A DNA stretch of 64,000 bases from SABI01 sp963678555 (GTDB lineage: Bacteria; Spirochaetota; Spirochaetia; Sphaerochaetales; Sphaerochaetaceae), in NCBI GenBank assembly GCA_963678555.2, contig CAXXJA010000002.1, forward strand, positions 1 to 64,000, given 5' to 3'. A program made the translations under genes and the position numbers. Below, piece by piece: positions 32,693 to 42,875 of the stretch (its first letter is position 1; each line of letters starts with the position of its first letter). Below the pieces are notes generated by a model. It was given only the letters and a program-made list of their open reading frames with translations, ran no database searches and was not told the DNA's origin.

Positions 32693-33709
32693 ATGGTTAA
32701 ACATATTCTCAAACGGCTTGCACTGCTGCTTCCCACGATTCTTGGAGTGGTCACGCTTGTCTTTTTCATGATCGCACTCGCCCCGGGGGATCCTGCACGG
32801 GTCATGCTCGGTGAGCGTGCAAATGCAGCACAGATCGCTCAGCTCAGAGCTGAACTGGGGCTGGATGAACCGCTGATCAAGCAGTATGGTCTCTATCTTT
32901 CCCGGGTTGTGAGATTCGATCTGGGTAAATCAATCACCAGCGGTCAGAAGGTGGCTGAGGAGATCGGCAAGCTGTTCCCCGCCACGATAGAACTTGCCTT
33001 CATGGCCATGATCTTCGCCTCGGTTCTCGGAATACTTCTCGGCGTCACCAGTGCGATCAGACGGAACACCTGGGTGGACTACACAACGATGGGGGGAGCA
33101 CTGTTCGGAGTCTCGATGCCGGTGTTCTGGCTTGGGCTTGTCCTGATCATGATATTCTCGGTCTGGCTCGATCTGCTTCCAACCGGCGGGCGAATGAATA
33201 TCAGGTATTATTTTACCCCGATCACGAATTTCTATGTGATTGATGGGTTCATTCTCCTGTTCAAGGAGGGAACCGCGAAATACCTCGTTTCAGCTATCCA
33301 GCATCTGATTCTCCCGACCATAGCACTAGGGACGATTCCCCTTGCTATCATCGCGAGAACGACACGGTCAAGCATGCTTGAAGTGCTTCAGCAGGATTAT
33401 ATCAAGACTGCCCGTTCAGCAGGGATCAAAGAGAAACGGGTGATCTACCGCTACGCTCTGAGAAACGCACTCCTTCCGGTCATCACCGTCATCGGTATCC
33501 AGTTCGGCCTTCTCCTTTCGGGAGCGATTCTCACCGAAACGGTGTTCAGCTGGCCGGGGATCGGTAAATGGCTCTATGTAGCCATCGGTGCAAGGGACTA
33601 TCCCTCGGTTCAGGGTGGTATCATATTTATCTCTGTCTTCTTCGTCCTGATCAATCTGGTTGTCGACATTCTCTATTCGGTGGTCAACCCGAAGATCAGA
33701 TTACAATAA
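32693..33709 (+). CDS. oppB: Peptide ABC transporter permease, OppB/DppB type
   Basis: 338 residues. N-terminal KRLALLLPTILGVVTLVFFMIALAPGDPARVMLG is the DppB/OppB signature, with six membrane helices in all. The ATPase-contact EAA loop appears in YIKTARSAGIKEKRVIYRYALRNALLPV. ATG 32693 is preceded by GGAG; the upstream in-frame ATG at 32660 lies in the hairpin region. Confidence 0.92.
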   Translation: MVKHILKRLALLLPTILGVVTLVFFMIALAPGDPARVMLGERANAAQIAQLRAELGLDEPLIKQYGLYLSRVVRFDLGKSITSGQKVAEEIGKLFPATIELAFMAMIFASVLGILLGVTSAIRRNTWVDYTTMGGALFGVSMPVFWLGLVLIMIFSVWLDLLPTGGRMNIRYYFTPITNFYVIDGFILLFKEGTAKYLVSAIQHLILPTIALGTIPLAIIARTTRSSMLEVLQQDYIKTARSAGIKEKRVIYRYALRNALLPVITVIGIQFGLLLSGAILTETVFSWPGIGKWLYVAIGARDYPSVQGGIIFISVFFVLINLVVDILYSVVNPKIRLQ

Positions 33710-33722
33710 GGAATCAGTACCA

Positions 33723-34604
33723 GTGGAAACAGACACACACGAAGAGATCATCATTGCGGACCCGACTCCGCTTCAGGAGACATGGTTTCATCTCAAGAAG
33801 AACAAGGCCGCCATGGTCGGCCTCGGTATTATCACGATCTTCGTTCTCATGGCCATCTTTGCGCCGCTGATCAGTCCGTATGACCCGAATGCACAGGTGA
33901 TAGATGATCGCAAGACCCCGATGTTCACCGACGGATATATCCTGGGTACCGACGACCTCGGGCGCGATATGCTGAGCCGGCTGATCTACGGTGCACGGAT
34001 ATCGATGACGATCGGAGTAGTCAGTGTCGGCATCTCCCTTGTCTTCGGCATTCTCATCGGTGTCACCAGCGCATACTTCGGCGGCCTCTACGACAAGATC
34101 GTCATGCGCCTGATCGATATTATGCTCGCCTTTCCCTATATCCTTCTGACAATAGTCATTGTCAGTCTGCTTGGCCCGTCGCTGCTCAATGCCATGATCG
34201 CGATCGGGATCTCGCAGATCCCCCGGTATGCGCGCGTGGTACGTGCCTCTGTGCTTGCAGAGAAGGAGGCCGACTATGTCCTTGCAGAGCGGGCTCTGGG
34301 TGCGAGAGATACGGAACTGATGTTCCTTACCATCCTGCCCAACTGCCTGTCACCCACCATTGTTCAGGCAACACTGGGGGTAGGGGAGGCGATCCTCTCC
34401 TCGGCAGGTCTCAGTTTCCTCGGTCTCGGTGCACAGCCGCCGACACCTGAATGGGGACTGATGATCGCGAGCAGTAAGGAATTCATCACCAATGCATGGT
34501 GGATCGTGACCCTTCCGGGAATTGCGATTCTCCTCGCGGTCCTCGGGTTCAATCTCTTCGGAGATGGACTGAGAGATATTCTCGACCCGAAGATGAGAAA
34601 CTAG
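33723..34604 (+). CDS. oppC: Peptide ABC transporter permease, OppC/DppC type
   Basis: 293 residues beginning at GTG 33723 with AAGGA upstream. KNKAAMVGLGIITIFVLMAIFAPLISPYDPN is the OppC N-terminal block. DYVLAERALGARDTELMFLTILPN is the ATPase-contact loop and GLSFLGLGAQPPTPEWGLM the conserved tail. It lies 13 bases after oppB. The track start at 33660 would overlap the oppB end and is unlikely. Confidence 0.9.
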   Translation: METDTHEEIIIADPTPLQETWFHLKKNKAAMVGLGIITIFVLMAIFAPLISPYDPNAQVIDDRKTPMFTDGYILGTDDLGRDMLSRLIYGARISMTIGVVSVGISLVFGILIGVTSAYFGGLYDKIVMRLIDIMLAFPYILLTIVIVSLLGPSLLNAMIAIGISQIPRYARVVRASVLAEKEADYVLAERALGARDTELMFLTILPNCLSPTIVQATLGVGEAILSSAGLSFLGLGAQPPTPEWGLMIASSKEFITNAWWIVTLPGIAILLAVLGFNLFGDGLRDILDPKMRN

Positions 34605-34614
34605 AGGAGTACCC

Positions 34615-35628
34615 ATGGATACTGTGAAACAGGAAACATTACTTGAGATAGACAATCTCAACTTTTCTTTCAAGACACAGAGAGGTCTTGTGAGGGCGGT
34701 GAGAGATCTTTCGATCACGATCAGGAAGGGTGAGACCCTCACTCTTGTAGGGGAGTCCGGCTGCGGCAAGTCTGTCACAGCCCACTCGATCAATCAGCTT
34801 AACCCGATGCCTCCCGGGCAGGTGGACAGCGGAAAGATTCTGTTTAACGGTACAGACCTTCTGAAGCTGAAGAAGGGGGAGATCGAGAAGATGCGGGGAA
34901 CGCAGATCTCGATGATCTTTCAGGAACCGATGACTGCTCTGAACCCCGTGTTCACCGTTGGATCCCAGATTGCGGATGTGTTCATGACGCATCAGGGAAT
35001 GAACAAGGATGAGGCGATGGCCAAAGCCGTGGAGCTGTTCCGGCTTGTGAAGATACCTGCACCGGAACGACGGGTCTACTCCTATCCTCATCAGCTCTCC
35101 GGGGGTATGAGGCAGAGGGCGATGATCGCTATGGCGCTCGCCTCTCCCGAACCGGGGCTTATGATAGCTGATGAGCCTACTACAGCACTCGATGTGACTA
35201 TCCAGGCGCAGATTCTTGACCTGCTCGGAGATCTCAAGCAGCAGGTCGATATGTCGATTCTTCTGATTACCCATGATATGGGAGTCGTGGCGGAAATGGC
35301 AGACAGGGTTGTCGTGATGTACGCCGGCAGAAAGGTTGAAGAATCCGACGTCGGCTCCATCTTCAACGATCCCCGTCATCCATACACGCTCGGGCTGTTG
35401 AACTCGCTTCCTTCAAATCCGAAGTACAAACATGCAAAACGTCTTGAAGCAATTACCGGTACGGTTCCCGATCTTCTTACAATCGGAGACGGCTGCCCGT
35501 TCGCCAACCGCTGTGCCTATGCAGATGATATCTGTCGTTCGTCGTTCCCGTCGATGAGCAAGATCAATGAGGAACACTCGGTGTGGTGTCATCATCATGA
35601 GCGTGTGAAAAGGGAGAATGCACAGTGA
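34615..35628 (+). CDS. oppD: Peptide ABC transporter ATPase, OppD/DppD type
   Basis: 337 residues. Walker A GESGCGKSVT, Q-loop IFQEPMTALNP, signature LSGGMRQRAMIA, Walker B LMIADEPTTALDV, H-loop ITHDMG. The C-terminal oligopeptide domain ends with the Cys-rich GDGCPFANRCAYADDIC segment that can bind an iron-sulfur cluster in this family. ATG 34615 has GAGGAG upstream. The stop overlaps the oppF GTG start. Confidence 0.93.
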   Translation: MDTVKQETLLEIDNLNFSFKTQRGLVRAVRDLSITIRKGETLTLVGESGCGKSVTAHSINQLNPMPPGQVDSGKILFNGTDLLKLKKGEIEKMRGTQISMIFQEPMTALNPVFTVGSQIADVFMTHQGMNKDEAMAKAVELFRLVKIPAPERRVYSYPHQLSGGMRQRAMIAMALASPEPGLMIADEPTTALDVTIQAQILDLLGDLKQQVDMSILLITHDMGVVAEMADRVVVMYAGRKVEESDVGSIFNDPRHPYTLGLLNSLPSNPKYKHAKRLEAITGTVPDLLTIGDGCPFANRCAYADDICRSSFPSMSKINEEHSVWCHHHERVKRENAQ

Positions 35629-36593
35629 GTAATCCGTTAGTAGAAGTCAGGGATCTGAAGAAATATTTCCATATCAAGAATGAGGGAGCGACCGAGACGG
35701 TATCCCTGCTCAAGGCTGTCGATGGGGTCTCCTTCGATGTGTTCGAAGGAGAGATTCTCGGTATCGTGGGAGAGTCGGGGTGCGGAAAATCCACCCTTGG
35801 AAAGACCGTACTGAACCTGTATGAACCCACTGACGGAGAGGTTCTGTACCGCGGCAGAAGTGTCTATGAGAAGAACGTACAGGAGCTGAAAGAGCAGACG
35901 AAGAATATGCAGATGATCTTTCAGGATCCCTATTCCTCTCTCAACCCCCGGAAGAAGGTGGCCAAGATCATCGGACAGTCGCTTGATATTCATGCGATCG
36001 GAAGTGCTCAGGAGAGGACCGACCGGATTGAGCACCTGATGAAGGAAGTTGGCCTGAACCCGCTTTTCCGGGCACGTTACCCCCATCAGTTCAGCGGCGG
36101 TCAGCGTCAGAGAATCGGTATAGCACGAGCGCTCGCCCTTCAGCCTGAGTTCGTCGTCTGTGATGAGGCGGTCTCCGCCCTTGATGTTTCAGTGCAGGCG
36201 CAGATACTCAATCTGCTGCTTGACCTTCAGGAGAAGCACAATCTTACCTACATGTTCATCGCTCATGACCTTGCGGTCGTGGAGTTCATTTCCACCAGGA
36301 TCCTGGTGATGTATCTGGGGCGTGTTGTTGAGATCGCACGGAAGGAAGACCTGGTAGCTCATCATGTCCATCCCTACACAAAGGCTCTGTTCATAGCATC
36401 ACCTATCACGAGCCCCGATCAGAGAAAGGGAGGGAAGCATATCTTCCAGGGCGATGTTCCCTCACCGATCAATCCTCCATCAGGATGTCACTTCCACCCG
36501 CGCTGTCCCTATGCGATAGACCGGTGCAGGGAGGAGTACCCTCCCATGAAGGAAGTCGCACCTGGCCACTTCGCTGCATGCTGGGTAGTCTGA
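35625..36593 (+). CDS. oppF: Peptide ABC transporter ATPase, OppF/DppF type
   Basis: 322 residues from GTG 35625, overlapping the oppD stop. Walker A GESGCGKSTL, Q-loop IFQDPYSSLNP, signature FSGGQRQRIGIA, Walker B FVVCDEAVSALDV (DEA rather than DEP, usual in OppF), H-loop IAHDLA, and C-terminal GCHFHPRCPYAIDRC. Last gene of the opp operon. It is convergent with the antiporter gene, with 14 bases between stops. Confidence 0.93.
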   Translation: MSNPLVEVRDLKKYFHIKNEGATETVSLLKAVDGVSFDVFEGEILGIVGESGCGKSTLGKTVLNLYEPTDGEVLYRGRSVYEKNVQELKEQTKNMQMIFQDPYSSLNPRKKVAKIIGQSLDIHAIGSAQERTDRIEHLMKEVGLNPLFRARYPHQFSGGQRQRIGIARALALQPEFVVCDEAVSALDVSVQAQILNLLLDLQEKHNLTYMFIAHDLAVVEFISTRILVMYLGRVVEIARKEDLVAHHVHPYTKALFIASPITSPDQRKGGKHIFQGDVPSPINPPSGCHFHPRCPYAIDRCREEYPPMKEVAPGHFAACWVV

Positions 36594-36607
36594 ACAGCTA
36601 TCATGTA

Positions 36608-37813
36608 TCATTCACCCACGGTGAGCCAGGCTCTGCCGGCACGCTGAATCAGCCAGGCGCCCGGTGCTGCTGTGAGGAGAATGGAAAGAACAGCGACAGC
36701 AAGAATGATTTCACCGGCGCCGGTATCCATACCGGCGCTTTTCATTGCAATGAGCGGTGTTGCCCCTATGGCCGCCTGCACGGTCGCCTTCGGCAGGTAC
36801 GCGACCGTGATGAAGGCTCTTTCCTTCGGTGAGTACCTCGAACCTGTCAGGGATGCCATCGTGCCGAGGCTTCTTCCGGCAAGACCGATCCCGATCACTA
36901 CGGCACCGGAGAGTCCTGCAGTGAGTGCCACTCTGAGATCGACTGCAGCGCCTATCAGCGCAAAGAGAATGATCTCACTGAAGACCCAGATCTTCTCGAG
37001 TTTAGCCGATATCTGGTGGGCGTTCCTTTCCCGTTTCTCGATCAGGATGAAAGCCAGTGCCATCACCGCGATAAGAGGGGTGAAGGGTATATGGATCAGA
37101 TGCAGCAGTGTCTGTCCGTGGAAGAGGAAGATCGAAATCCCGATGACCGCAAGGGCCATCTTCGTCGCGCGCGGACGGAAGCGGTCGAACAGACGGGCGA
37201 TGGCAAGACCGGAAAGAAGACCTGCAGTTATCCCGATGAGGACAGAGAGAGGGACGAACGCGATTTCGGCCGCGATATGAACCGAGGTGCCCGTGTAGAT
37301 ACCGATGACAACTCCTGAGATCACGATCGCGTTGATGTCATCGACACTGCTTGCCGCCAGGATCAGGGTGGGTATACCGTTGCCGATCCCACGTTTTTCG
37401 TGCTGGAACTGTACCATGAGGGGGACGACGACAGCAGGTGAGACAGCTGCCAGGATCGCTGCAAGCATGGCCGCCTCAAGGGTCGTGAGGGGGAGGAACA
37501 CCGGGGCGACAAGGGTGACGGTCACCATCTCCGAGATACCGGGTATCACCGCGAGCAGGAGCGCACGTCCGCCGATCTCATTGAGCGTCTTTCTGTTTAT
37601 CTGCAGTCCTGCCCGGAGCAGGATGATGATCAAGGCGATGTTTCTCAGATCCCCCGCGATCAGGAGGGTCTGCTCGTGCAGCAACGACAGTACCGATGGG
37701 CCGAGCAGGATCCCGGTAAGGAGCATCCCTACAAGTCCGGGAACATGAATCCGTTTCATCAGATAGTCAGCTATCAGACAGATAATGATGATCTCAGCGA
37801 GATTGATTGCCAT
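36608..37813 (-). CDS. Cation:proton antiporter (CPA2 / KefB-like Na+/H+ exchanger)
   Basis: 401 residues with about 12 membrane helices. The N-terminal MKRIHVPGLVGMLLTGILLGP and the central AAILAAVSPAVVVPLMVQF and SSVDDINAIVISG blocks are typical of Na_H_Exchanger family proteins. The C-terminal TrkA-N/RCK domain of KefB is absent. AGGAGA lies before ATG 37813; the in-frame ATG at 37861 lies inside the MATE gene. It follows the MATE gene by 13 bases and is probably cotranscribed with it. Confidence 0.88.
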   Translation of the reverse strand: MAINLAEIIIICLIADYLMKRIHVPGLVGMLLTGILLGPSVLSLLHEQTLLIAGDLRNIALIIILLRAGLQINRKTLNEIGGRALLLAVIPGISEMVTVTLVAPVFLPLTTLEAAMLAAILAAVSPAVVVPLMVQFQHEKRGIGNGIPTLILAASSVDDINAIVISGVVIGIYTGTSVHIAAEIAFVPLSVLIGITAGLLSGLAIARLFDRFRPRATKMALAVIGISIFLFHGQTLLHLIHIPFTPLIAVMALAFILIEKRERNAHQISAKLEKIWVFSEIILFALIGAAVDLRVALTAGLSGAVVIGIGLAGRSLGTMASLTGSRYSPKERAFITVAYLPKATVQAAIGATPLIAMKSAGMDTGAGEIILAVAVLSILLTAAPGAWLIQRAGRAWLTVGE

Positions 37814-37826
37814 AGTGTTCTCCTGC

Positions 37827-39266
37827 TCATTGATTATCGGGAATTTTGCCCTGAGAAACAATCCTCTTTCTCATCTGTCCCCTGACAGGTTGTGCGGAGG
37901 AACCGGACCCGCCGCTCTCCTGTTCAGCCTCGTGTTTCCTAAGCATCCGGCGAAACAGAACCATACCGAGTATACCTGCAGCGGTATTTGCGATGAAGGT
38001 CGACACAAAGACACCGGGCAGACCGAACAGATATGAACCTGCAAGTGCCAGAGGGACATTGAGGACAAACGCTTTGGTGAGGGTCACGAGAGCGGCATGA
38101 ATCGGTTTGTTGACCGCATTGAAGGCCTGTGAACTGAGGAACATGAGACCGAGGAAGCTGTAGCTGAGACTGATGATTCTCAGGTATTGCGCGCCTGTAG
38201 CGATGACAGAGGGGTTCTTACTGAAGATCGACATGATTGCGGAAGCTGTCGGTATGAGGGCGATGCATATGATAAGACCCCACCCCAGACTGATGAGAGC
38301 GGTGAAGGTAAGTCCCTTGAGAATCCTGTCAAAGTGCTTTGCCCCCCAGTTCTGTCCGATGAACGGAGCAAGAACTGCGGCAAGGGTCATGGGGATCATG
38401 AGCACCAGCATCTCTACTCTGCCTGCAGCACCGAAGGCGGCAACCGCCTCATCACCATAGCTCGACAGGATTCGTGTGATGACACTCAGTGAGATCGGGT
38501 TGATAGCCTGAACAAGAGCTGCCGGGATTCCGACGAAGGCTATCTCCTTCCAGTTCTCGATCATCTCATGAGCGCCCGCTCGTTCCAGAGTTATCACACG
38601 CTCCCGGAAGGAGAGGATATACAGGGATACAAGGAAGCTCGACATACGGGCGAATACGGTCGCCAGCGCTGCTCCGGCTATTCCCATCTCGGGGAAGACG
38701 CCGATCCCGAAAATGAGGAGGGGGTCAAGCGCGACATTGATCACAACGGAGATCACCATGATCAGTGTGGGAGTCAGGGTGTCGCCAGTTGCTCTGATGA
38801 CGTTATTGCCTGCCATCGGTATCACGACAAAAGGCATTCCGATGTACCAGATGCGCATGTAGCGCTTGATCTTTTCGAGCGTTTCTCCTGAAGCACCGAG
38901 AGAGCGGAACAGGGGGTCGATAGTGATCAGTCCCAGAGCCGACAGAACTGCCACGATCAGTACGGCAAGGATCAGCCCGTCAGTGGTGAGCCGTTTGACT
39001 TTGTGATGGTTTCCTCCGCCTATTGCACGGCTTACGGTGGAGGAGAGTCCGACACCGAGACCAAGTGCGACTGAGCCGATGATCATCACAACCGGGAAGG
39101 TATAACTCATGGCAGCCAGGTCTGTCGGTCCGATTCTCCCGACGAAATAGGTGTCAGTGGCATTGAACGCCGACATGGCAAGCATCCCGACTATCATGCC
39201 TCCAGCCATCTTGAGAATCGTAGGCCGTATCGGGCCCCCTAGAAGGTCAGCCCTTCTGTTAGCCAT
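37827..39266 (-). CDS. MATE-family multidrug efflux transporter
   Basis: 479 residues with 12 membrane helices. N-terminal GGPIRPTILKMAGGMIVGMLAMSAFNATDTYFVGRIG and the mid-protein repeat block (FVGIPAALVQAINPISLSVI) fit the NorM/DinF class. The tail (KHEAEQESGGSGSSAQPVRGQMRKR) is a charged cytoplasmic extension. ATG 39266 lies 7 nt after AAAGGGG; ATG 39272 is too close. Its start overlaps the end of a MarR gene, so the regulator and pump are coupled. Confidence 0.9.
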   Translation of the reverse strand: MANRRADLLGGPIRPTILKMAGGMIVGMLAMSAFNATDTYFVGRIGPTDLAAMSYTFPVVMIIGSVALGLGVGLSSTVSRAIGGGNHHKVKRLTTDGLILAVLIVAVLSALGLITIDPLFRSLGASGETLEKIKRYMRIWYIGMPFVVIPMAGNNVIRATGDTLTPTLIMVISVVINVALDPLLIFGIGVFPEMGIAGAALATVFARMSSFLVSLYILSFRERVITLERAGAHEMIENWKEIAFVGIPAALVQAINPISLSVITRILSSYGDEAVAAFGAAGRVEMLVLMIPMTLAAVLAPFIGQNWGAKHFDRILKGLTFTALISLGWGLIICIALIPTASAIMSIFSKNPSVIATGAQYLRIISLSYSFLGLMFLSSQAFNAVNKPIHAALVTLTKAFVLNVPLALAGSYLFGLPGVFVSTFIANTAAGILGMVLFRRMLRKHEAEQESGGSGSSAQPVRGQMRKRIVSQGKIPDNQ

Positions 39267-39711
39267 GTTCATACCCCTTTGTATGGTTTTTTGCGTTCTG
39301 GAACATTCTGTCAAGGTAGGAAAAACATTCCTCCCGCTCTGATGGGCTGAACCCCTGCATCAGGATCTCTGTCCAGGCTCGTGCCTTCTCGTGCACGTCC
39401 TCGATCCGATCCTTCCACGCATCGGAAAGATAGACGCGGTAAGCCCTCCGGTCTCTCCTGTTACGTGACCGTATAACGATTTTTTGTTCGATAAGGGGGC
39501 GTATCATCCGGGATATACTTGCCTTGTCGATCAGCATGTGCTGGGCGAGTTCTTCCTGAGTGACTCCGTCGCTGTATGTTTTGAGGGTAAGCAGCAGCCG
39601 CACCTGACCGGGGCCGTGCAGGCCGAGGTCGCTGAGCGCTTCATTGAAGTAGACTGTTGCCAGTCTGTTTATTGATGCAATTGAGTGGCCGGCTGATCGG
39701 TACGTATCCAT
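39259..39711 (-). CDS. MarR-family regulator of the MATE pump
   Basis: 150 residues. The winged helix reads VTQEELAQHMLIDKASISRMIRPLIEQKIVIRSRNRRDRRAYRVYLSD, with the typical DRR wing. It likely represses the MATE/antiporter operon it heads and is released by a drug-like ligand. ATG 39711 (MDTYRSAGHS) is inferred from a promoter whose -10 ends 6 nt upstream; longer in-frame starts (to 40182) would run through the promoter and the neighbouring gene's leader. An inverted repeat covers its -35 box. Confidence 0.85.
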   Translation of the reverse strand: MDTYRSAGHSIASINRLATVYFNEALSDLGLHGPGQVRLLLTLKTYSDGVTQEELAQHMLIDKASISRMIRPLIEQKIVIRSRNRRDRRAYRVYLSDAWKDRIEDVHEKARAWTEILMQGFSPSEREECFSYLDRMFQNAKNHTKGYEHG

Positions 39712-39717
39712 GAGATC

Positions 39718-39749
39718 AGCATACAGATTATTAGTTGTGTAGTCAACTA
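39718..39749 (-). promoter_or_regulatory. Promoter and probable MarR operator
   Basis: Minus strand TTGACT (39746-39741), 17 nt, TATGCT (39723-39718), then 6 nt to ATG 39711. The inverted repeat TAGTTG-TGTAGT-CAACTA (39732-39749) covers the -35 box. Confidence 0.65.
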
Positions 39750-39840
39750 TATAGTGGCGGTCCATTCCCTCTCGCCTGAACCGAGAAATACCTTTACAGG
39801 GATGGTGAGTGCACATAGAATCTCTGTGAAGGAGAAAGAG

Positions 39841-40440
39841 ATGTACAATACGGTGTTCGACTCCATTGCATCTGTCTACGGATGGTTCTACAGGTCTCAG
39901 AAGAAGGGGTTCAAGGGAATCATCGATACCCTGAAGCAGACCGGCAGTCTCAGAGAAGGCGACCGGGTACTCGACCTCGGCTGCGGTACGGGCGCCCTGT
40001 GTGCAGTGCTGGCTGAACACGGTCACTCTGTCACCGGTATCGATGCTTCGGGCAAGATGATCCAGGTCGCACGCAAAAAGACAGGGCGGCATGATATCAC
40101 CTATCTGGTTGCAGATGCGACAACTCGACTTGACTTCCCCGATGACTCCTTCGATCTGGTCATCGCGAGCCATGTAGTGCATGGTCTGGCACCTCAGGAG
40201 CGTCTACAGCTCTATGAGCAGATGAAGAGGGTGGCGGTGCACACAGTCGTTATCCATGACTACAACACGACCCGTTCCCTGATCACCGATATACTTGAGT
40301 ATCTGGAGAGGGGAGATTACTTCAACTTCATTCAGATTGTAGAACAGGAGCTGCGTGAACAGTTCCCTTCCATCCGGATAGAAAAAGCTTCCGGGAACGC
40401 TCACCTGTATATCTGCACATGTCAGGATGCAATGAGCTGA
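39841..40440 (+). CDS. SAM-dependent methyltransferase (UbiE/class I type)
   Basis: 199 residues. Motif I VLDLGCGTGALCAVLAEHGH binds SAM, with GIDASGKMI as motif II and FPDDSFDLVIASHVVHGL as motif post-II. Start ATG 39841 has AAGGAG upstream, and a likely promoter is TTTACA-N17-TAGAAT. It is divergent from the MarR gene; its 3' end overlaps the UbiA-type gene on the other strand by 19 bases. The substrate is unknown; proximity to a prenyltransferase hints at a lipid or quinone (weak). Confidence 0.82.
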   Translation: MYNTVFDSIASVYGWFYRSQKKGFKGIIDTLKQTGSLREGDRVLDLGCGTGALCAVLAEHGHSVTGIDASGKMIQVARKKTGRHDITYLVADATTRLDFPDDSFDLVIASHVVHGLAPQERLQLYEQMKRVAVHTVVIHDYNTTRSLITDILEYLERGDYFNFIQIVEQELREQFPSIRIEKASGNAHLYICTCQDAMS

Positions 40441-41324
40441 AGCGCCTGAGCAGCCATGAAAGCCCCGATATAGAGAAGGAAGATCCGTGACACACTCACC
40501 ATCGAGACTCCTTTCGTCTTCAGACTCATACCGGAGTTCACCATGTTCCGGTAGACTCTCCAGGATACGAAGAACGAGAGGGGGGAGGTGATGAGCATCC
40601 ACAGGGGAAGCAGTCCGCAGAGTGAGAGCAGTACCGATGCACCGTAGGCAGTGATGAGTTCGAGCGTGAGAAGTGTGCTGTTCGCCCTCTCGGAAAGACA
40701 GATCGTCAGGGTGTGTCTGCCGGCGACAAGGTCAGACTCTCTGTCACAGGTGTTGTTGACAGTCAAAATCATGGCGATGAGCAGCAGGTGCGGCAGAGAT
40801 ACCAGAAACGACTCGAGCGAGACACTTCCGGAGGCGACATAGACACTGATCATGAACAGGACTGACCCGAGGAAACCGCCGGCGAACAGTTCGCCGAGCG
40901 GGGTGCGGCTGATAGGCACCGGTCCCCCGGTGTACAGGAACCCTATGGTCATGCTCAGTGCCCCGATGAGGATGAGGATATAGCTGGTCTGGCCTGCGAT
41001 GATGAGTCCCAGAACAGCTGCCAGAAGGAACAGCAGTGCACTGACTGCAAGTGCAGTGAACGGAGGGATGTCCTCATGAACGAGGACCTTGTCCTTCTCA
41101 TAGTTCCTCTCTCGGGTGTCGGTTCCCCTTACATAATCGAAGAACGTGTTGAACCCGGTGGTTCCCATGTCGATGAACAGGACCGCAGCGGCCATGAGCA
41201 GGAAACGGGAAAGATTATATGTTCCTGTGTTCACATAGGTGTATAGTGTGGCAGAGAGAAACGTCCCCATACTGATAATTTTGGTGCGAATTTCAACTAT
41301 TCGATTGAATTGATGCACGTTCAT
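40422..41324 (-). CDS. UbiA/MenA-family prenyltransferase
   Basis: 300 residues, about eight membrane helices. The first Asp-rich site reads NTFFDYVRGTDT (prenyl diphosphate/Mg2+ binding), and the second is in NNTCDRESDLVAGRHT. The family attaches isoprenoid chains to aromatic acids, as in menaquinone synthesis (MenA is the closest by motif). Start ATG 41324 (MNVHQFN) follows TTATATACTAGC, giving about 6 nt from a TTATAT -10 box (TTGCAC-N18-TTATAT), with no ribosome site. No other menaquinone gene is in view. Confidence 0.8.
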   Translation of the reverse strand: MNVHQFNRIVEIRTKIISMGTFLSATLYTYVNTGTYNLSRFLLMAAAVLFIDMGTTGFNTFFDYVRGTDTRERNYEKDKVLVHEDIPPFTALAVSALLFLLAAVLGLIIAGQTSYILILIGALSMTIGFLYTGGPVPISRTPLGELFAGGFLGSVLFMISVYVASGSVSLESFLVSLPHLLLIAMILTVNNTCDRESDLVAGRHTLTICLSERANSTLLTLELITAYGASVLLSLCGLLPLWMLITSPLSFFVSWRVYRNMVNSGMSLKTKGVSMVSVSRIFLLYIGAFMAAQALQLIAS

Positions 41325-41394
41325 GCTAGTATATAACCACAGAACTGAATCAGTGTGCAACACAGAGCCAAGAGTGAGAGTGAGGGAGATCACA

Positions 41395-42875
41395 TGAGAG
41401 ATGTAAGAAAGTTTATTCCGTTGTTGAAGAGTAAAGTCGACCCTGTTGAATACGGAGTGTACCCGTTATCGATACACACGATTGATGAAACGACCGTATT
41501 CATCACCCGTATCCGTGGAGAGAAACATATCGTCTCCGTCGGACCTTCCATCGGTCTTGAAGGAGTGGCAGAGCGTATAGAGGACAAGGAAGTGATCATC
41601 GGTGAGCTGAACAGCGCTAATGCCGCAGTCCTCAGAGAGGTCTTTCCCTTCACTGCTCCATCACGTGTCCTCTCGAAAGAACGTACCATCGGCTGCGGTG
41701 ACCGTCTCGGTCTCGCAAGTGCCGGCCATACCAGAGTGTTCACTGAATATGATGCCTATCCGATCCTTGCCCAGCAGTCCATGCGGGAGCTCAATCTGAC
41801 CAGACGTACCTACCGGGAGGTGCTCGATGCAGCCACCTTTGCTGTCTATCAGGAAGGATACAAGAAGGGGTGGGGTGCTGACGGCGATCATCTGAAGACT
41901 TCTCAGGAAATAGAACATGCACTCAGTGTCGGCTACACCATGATCACACTCGACTGTTCCGAACATATGAACAACGAGTTCGAACTCATGGAGCTGGCAG
42001 AACTCGAGCAGCTGTATGAACCCGATGCCCGGATCGAACAAGAATACATCGGCAGGGAGATTGTTCTGTCGGACGGAATTTCATTCACCTACAGTGCAGA
42101 GGAAGTGAAGCGGATGGTCATGACCTACAGGGATGTCCTCACCCATGCGCAGAATATCTACGATACGTTCTTTAGAGATGGCACCTATAATGCCGATTTC
42201 GAAATCTCTATCGATGAGACGACCACTACAACCACTGTTCAGGAACACTATTTTGTAGCGAATGAACTGATCAAGAGAGGGGTCTCATTTGCCACGATAG
42301 CTCCCCGCTTCTGCGGTGAGTTCCAGAAGGGAGTTGATTATATCGGTGATGTGAAGGAGTTCGAACGGGATCTGATCGTCCACCAGGCGATCGCATCCCA
42401 TTTCGGCTACAAACTGTCACTCCACTCGGGAAGTGACAAGTTCAGCGTATTCGAGATCTTCGGTCGGATAACCGGGGGAAGGTTCCATGTGAAGACGGCC
42501 GGGACCAACTGGCTCGAGGCCATGAAGCTCGTTGCCGTCAAGAAACCCGATCTGTACAGACGGGTCCACGCCCATGCTCTGTCGAAGTTCGATGAGGTCA
42601 CCAGGTATTACCATGTCAGTACCGATATCACCAGGATTCCGGACCTCCAGAGTCTCAGTGACGAGGAGCTCGTGAAGCTGTTCGAACACAATGACAGCAG
42701 GCAGCTGATTCATATCACCTACGGTCCGATCCTCACGGATACCGATCCTGATGGAAAGCCCCTGTTCGCTGACGAGCTGTTCAGCCTCTGGGATGAATAT
42801 GAAGAGGACTATGCACACCTCCTGTTCTCTCATATCTCAAGGCATCTCTTTGAATTGTATAGACATATAAGTTGA
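41395..42875 (+). CDS. uxaE: Tagaturonate epimerase family protein
   Basis: 493 residues. The family, first known from Thermotoga, interconverts D-tagaturonate and D-fructuronate in hexuronate breakdown. Recognisable blocks: GCGDRLGLASAGHTRVF, QQSMRELNLTRRTYREVLDAA, WGADGDHLKTSQEIEHAL, IDETTTTTTVQEHYF, GVDYIGDVKEF and LSLHSGSDKFSVFE. Start ATG 41395 follows GAGGGAG. A GntR-type regulator follows on the same strand, fitting hexuronate control. Classical uxaA/B/C genes are not in the window, and the TRAP systems here could import uronates (inference). Confidence 0.82.

Noticed and set aside
39712..40182. Long N-terminal extension of the MarR protein
   Set aside because: It would run through the regulator's promoter and antisense to the methyltransferase gene.
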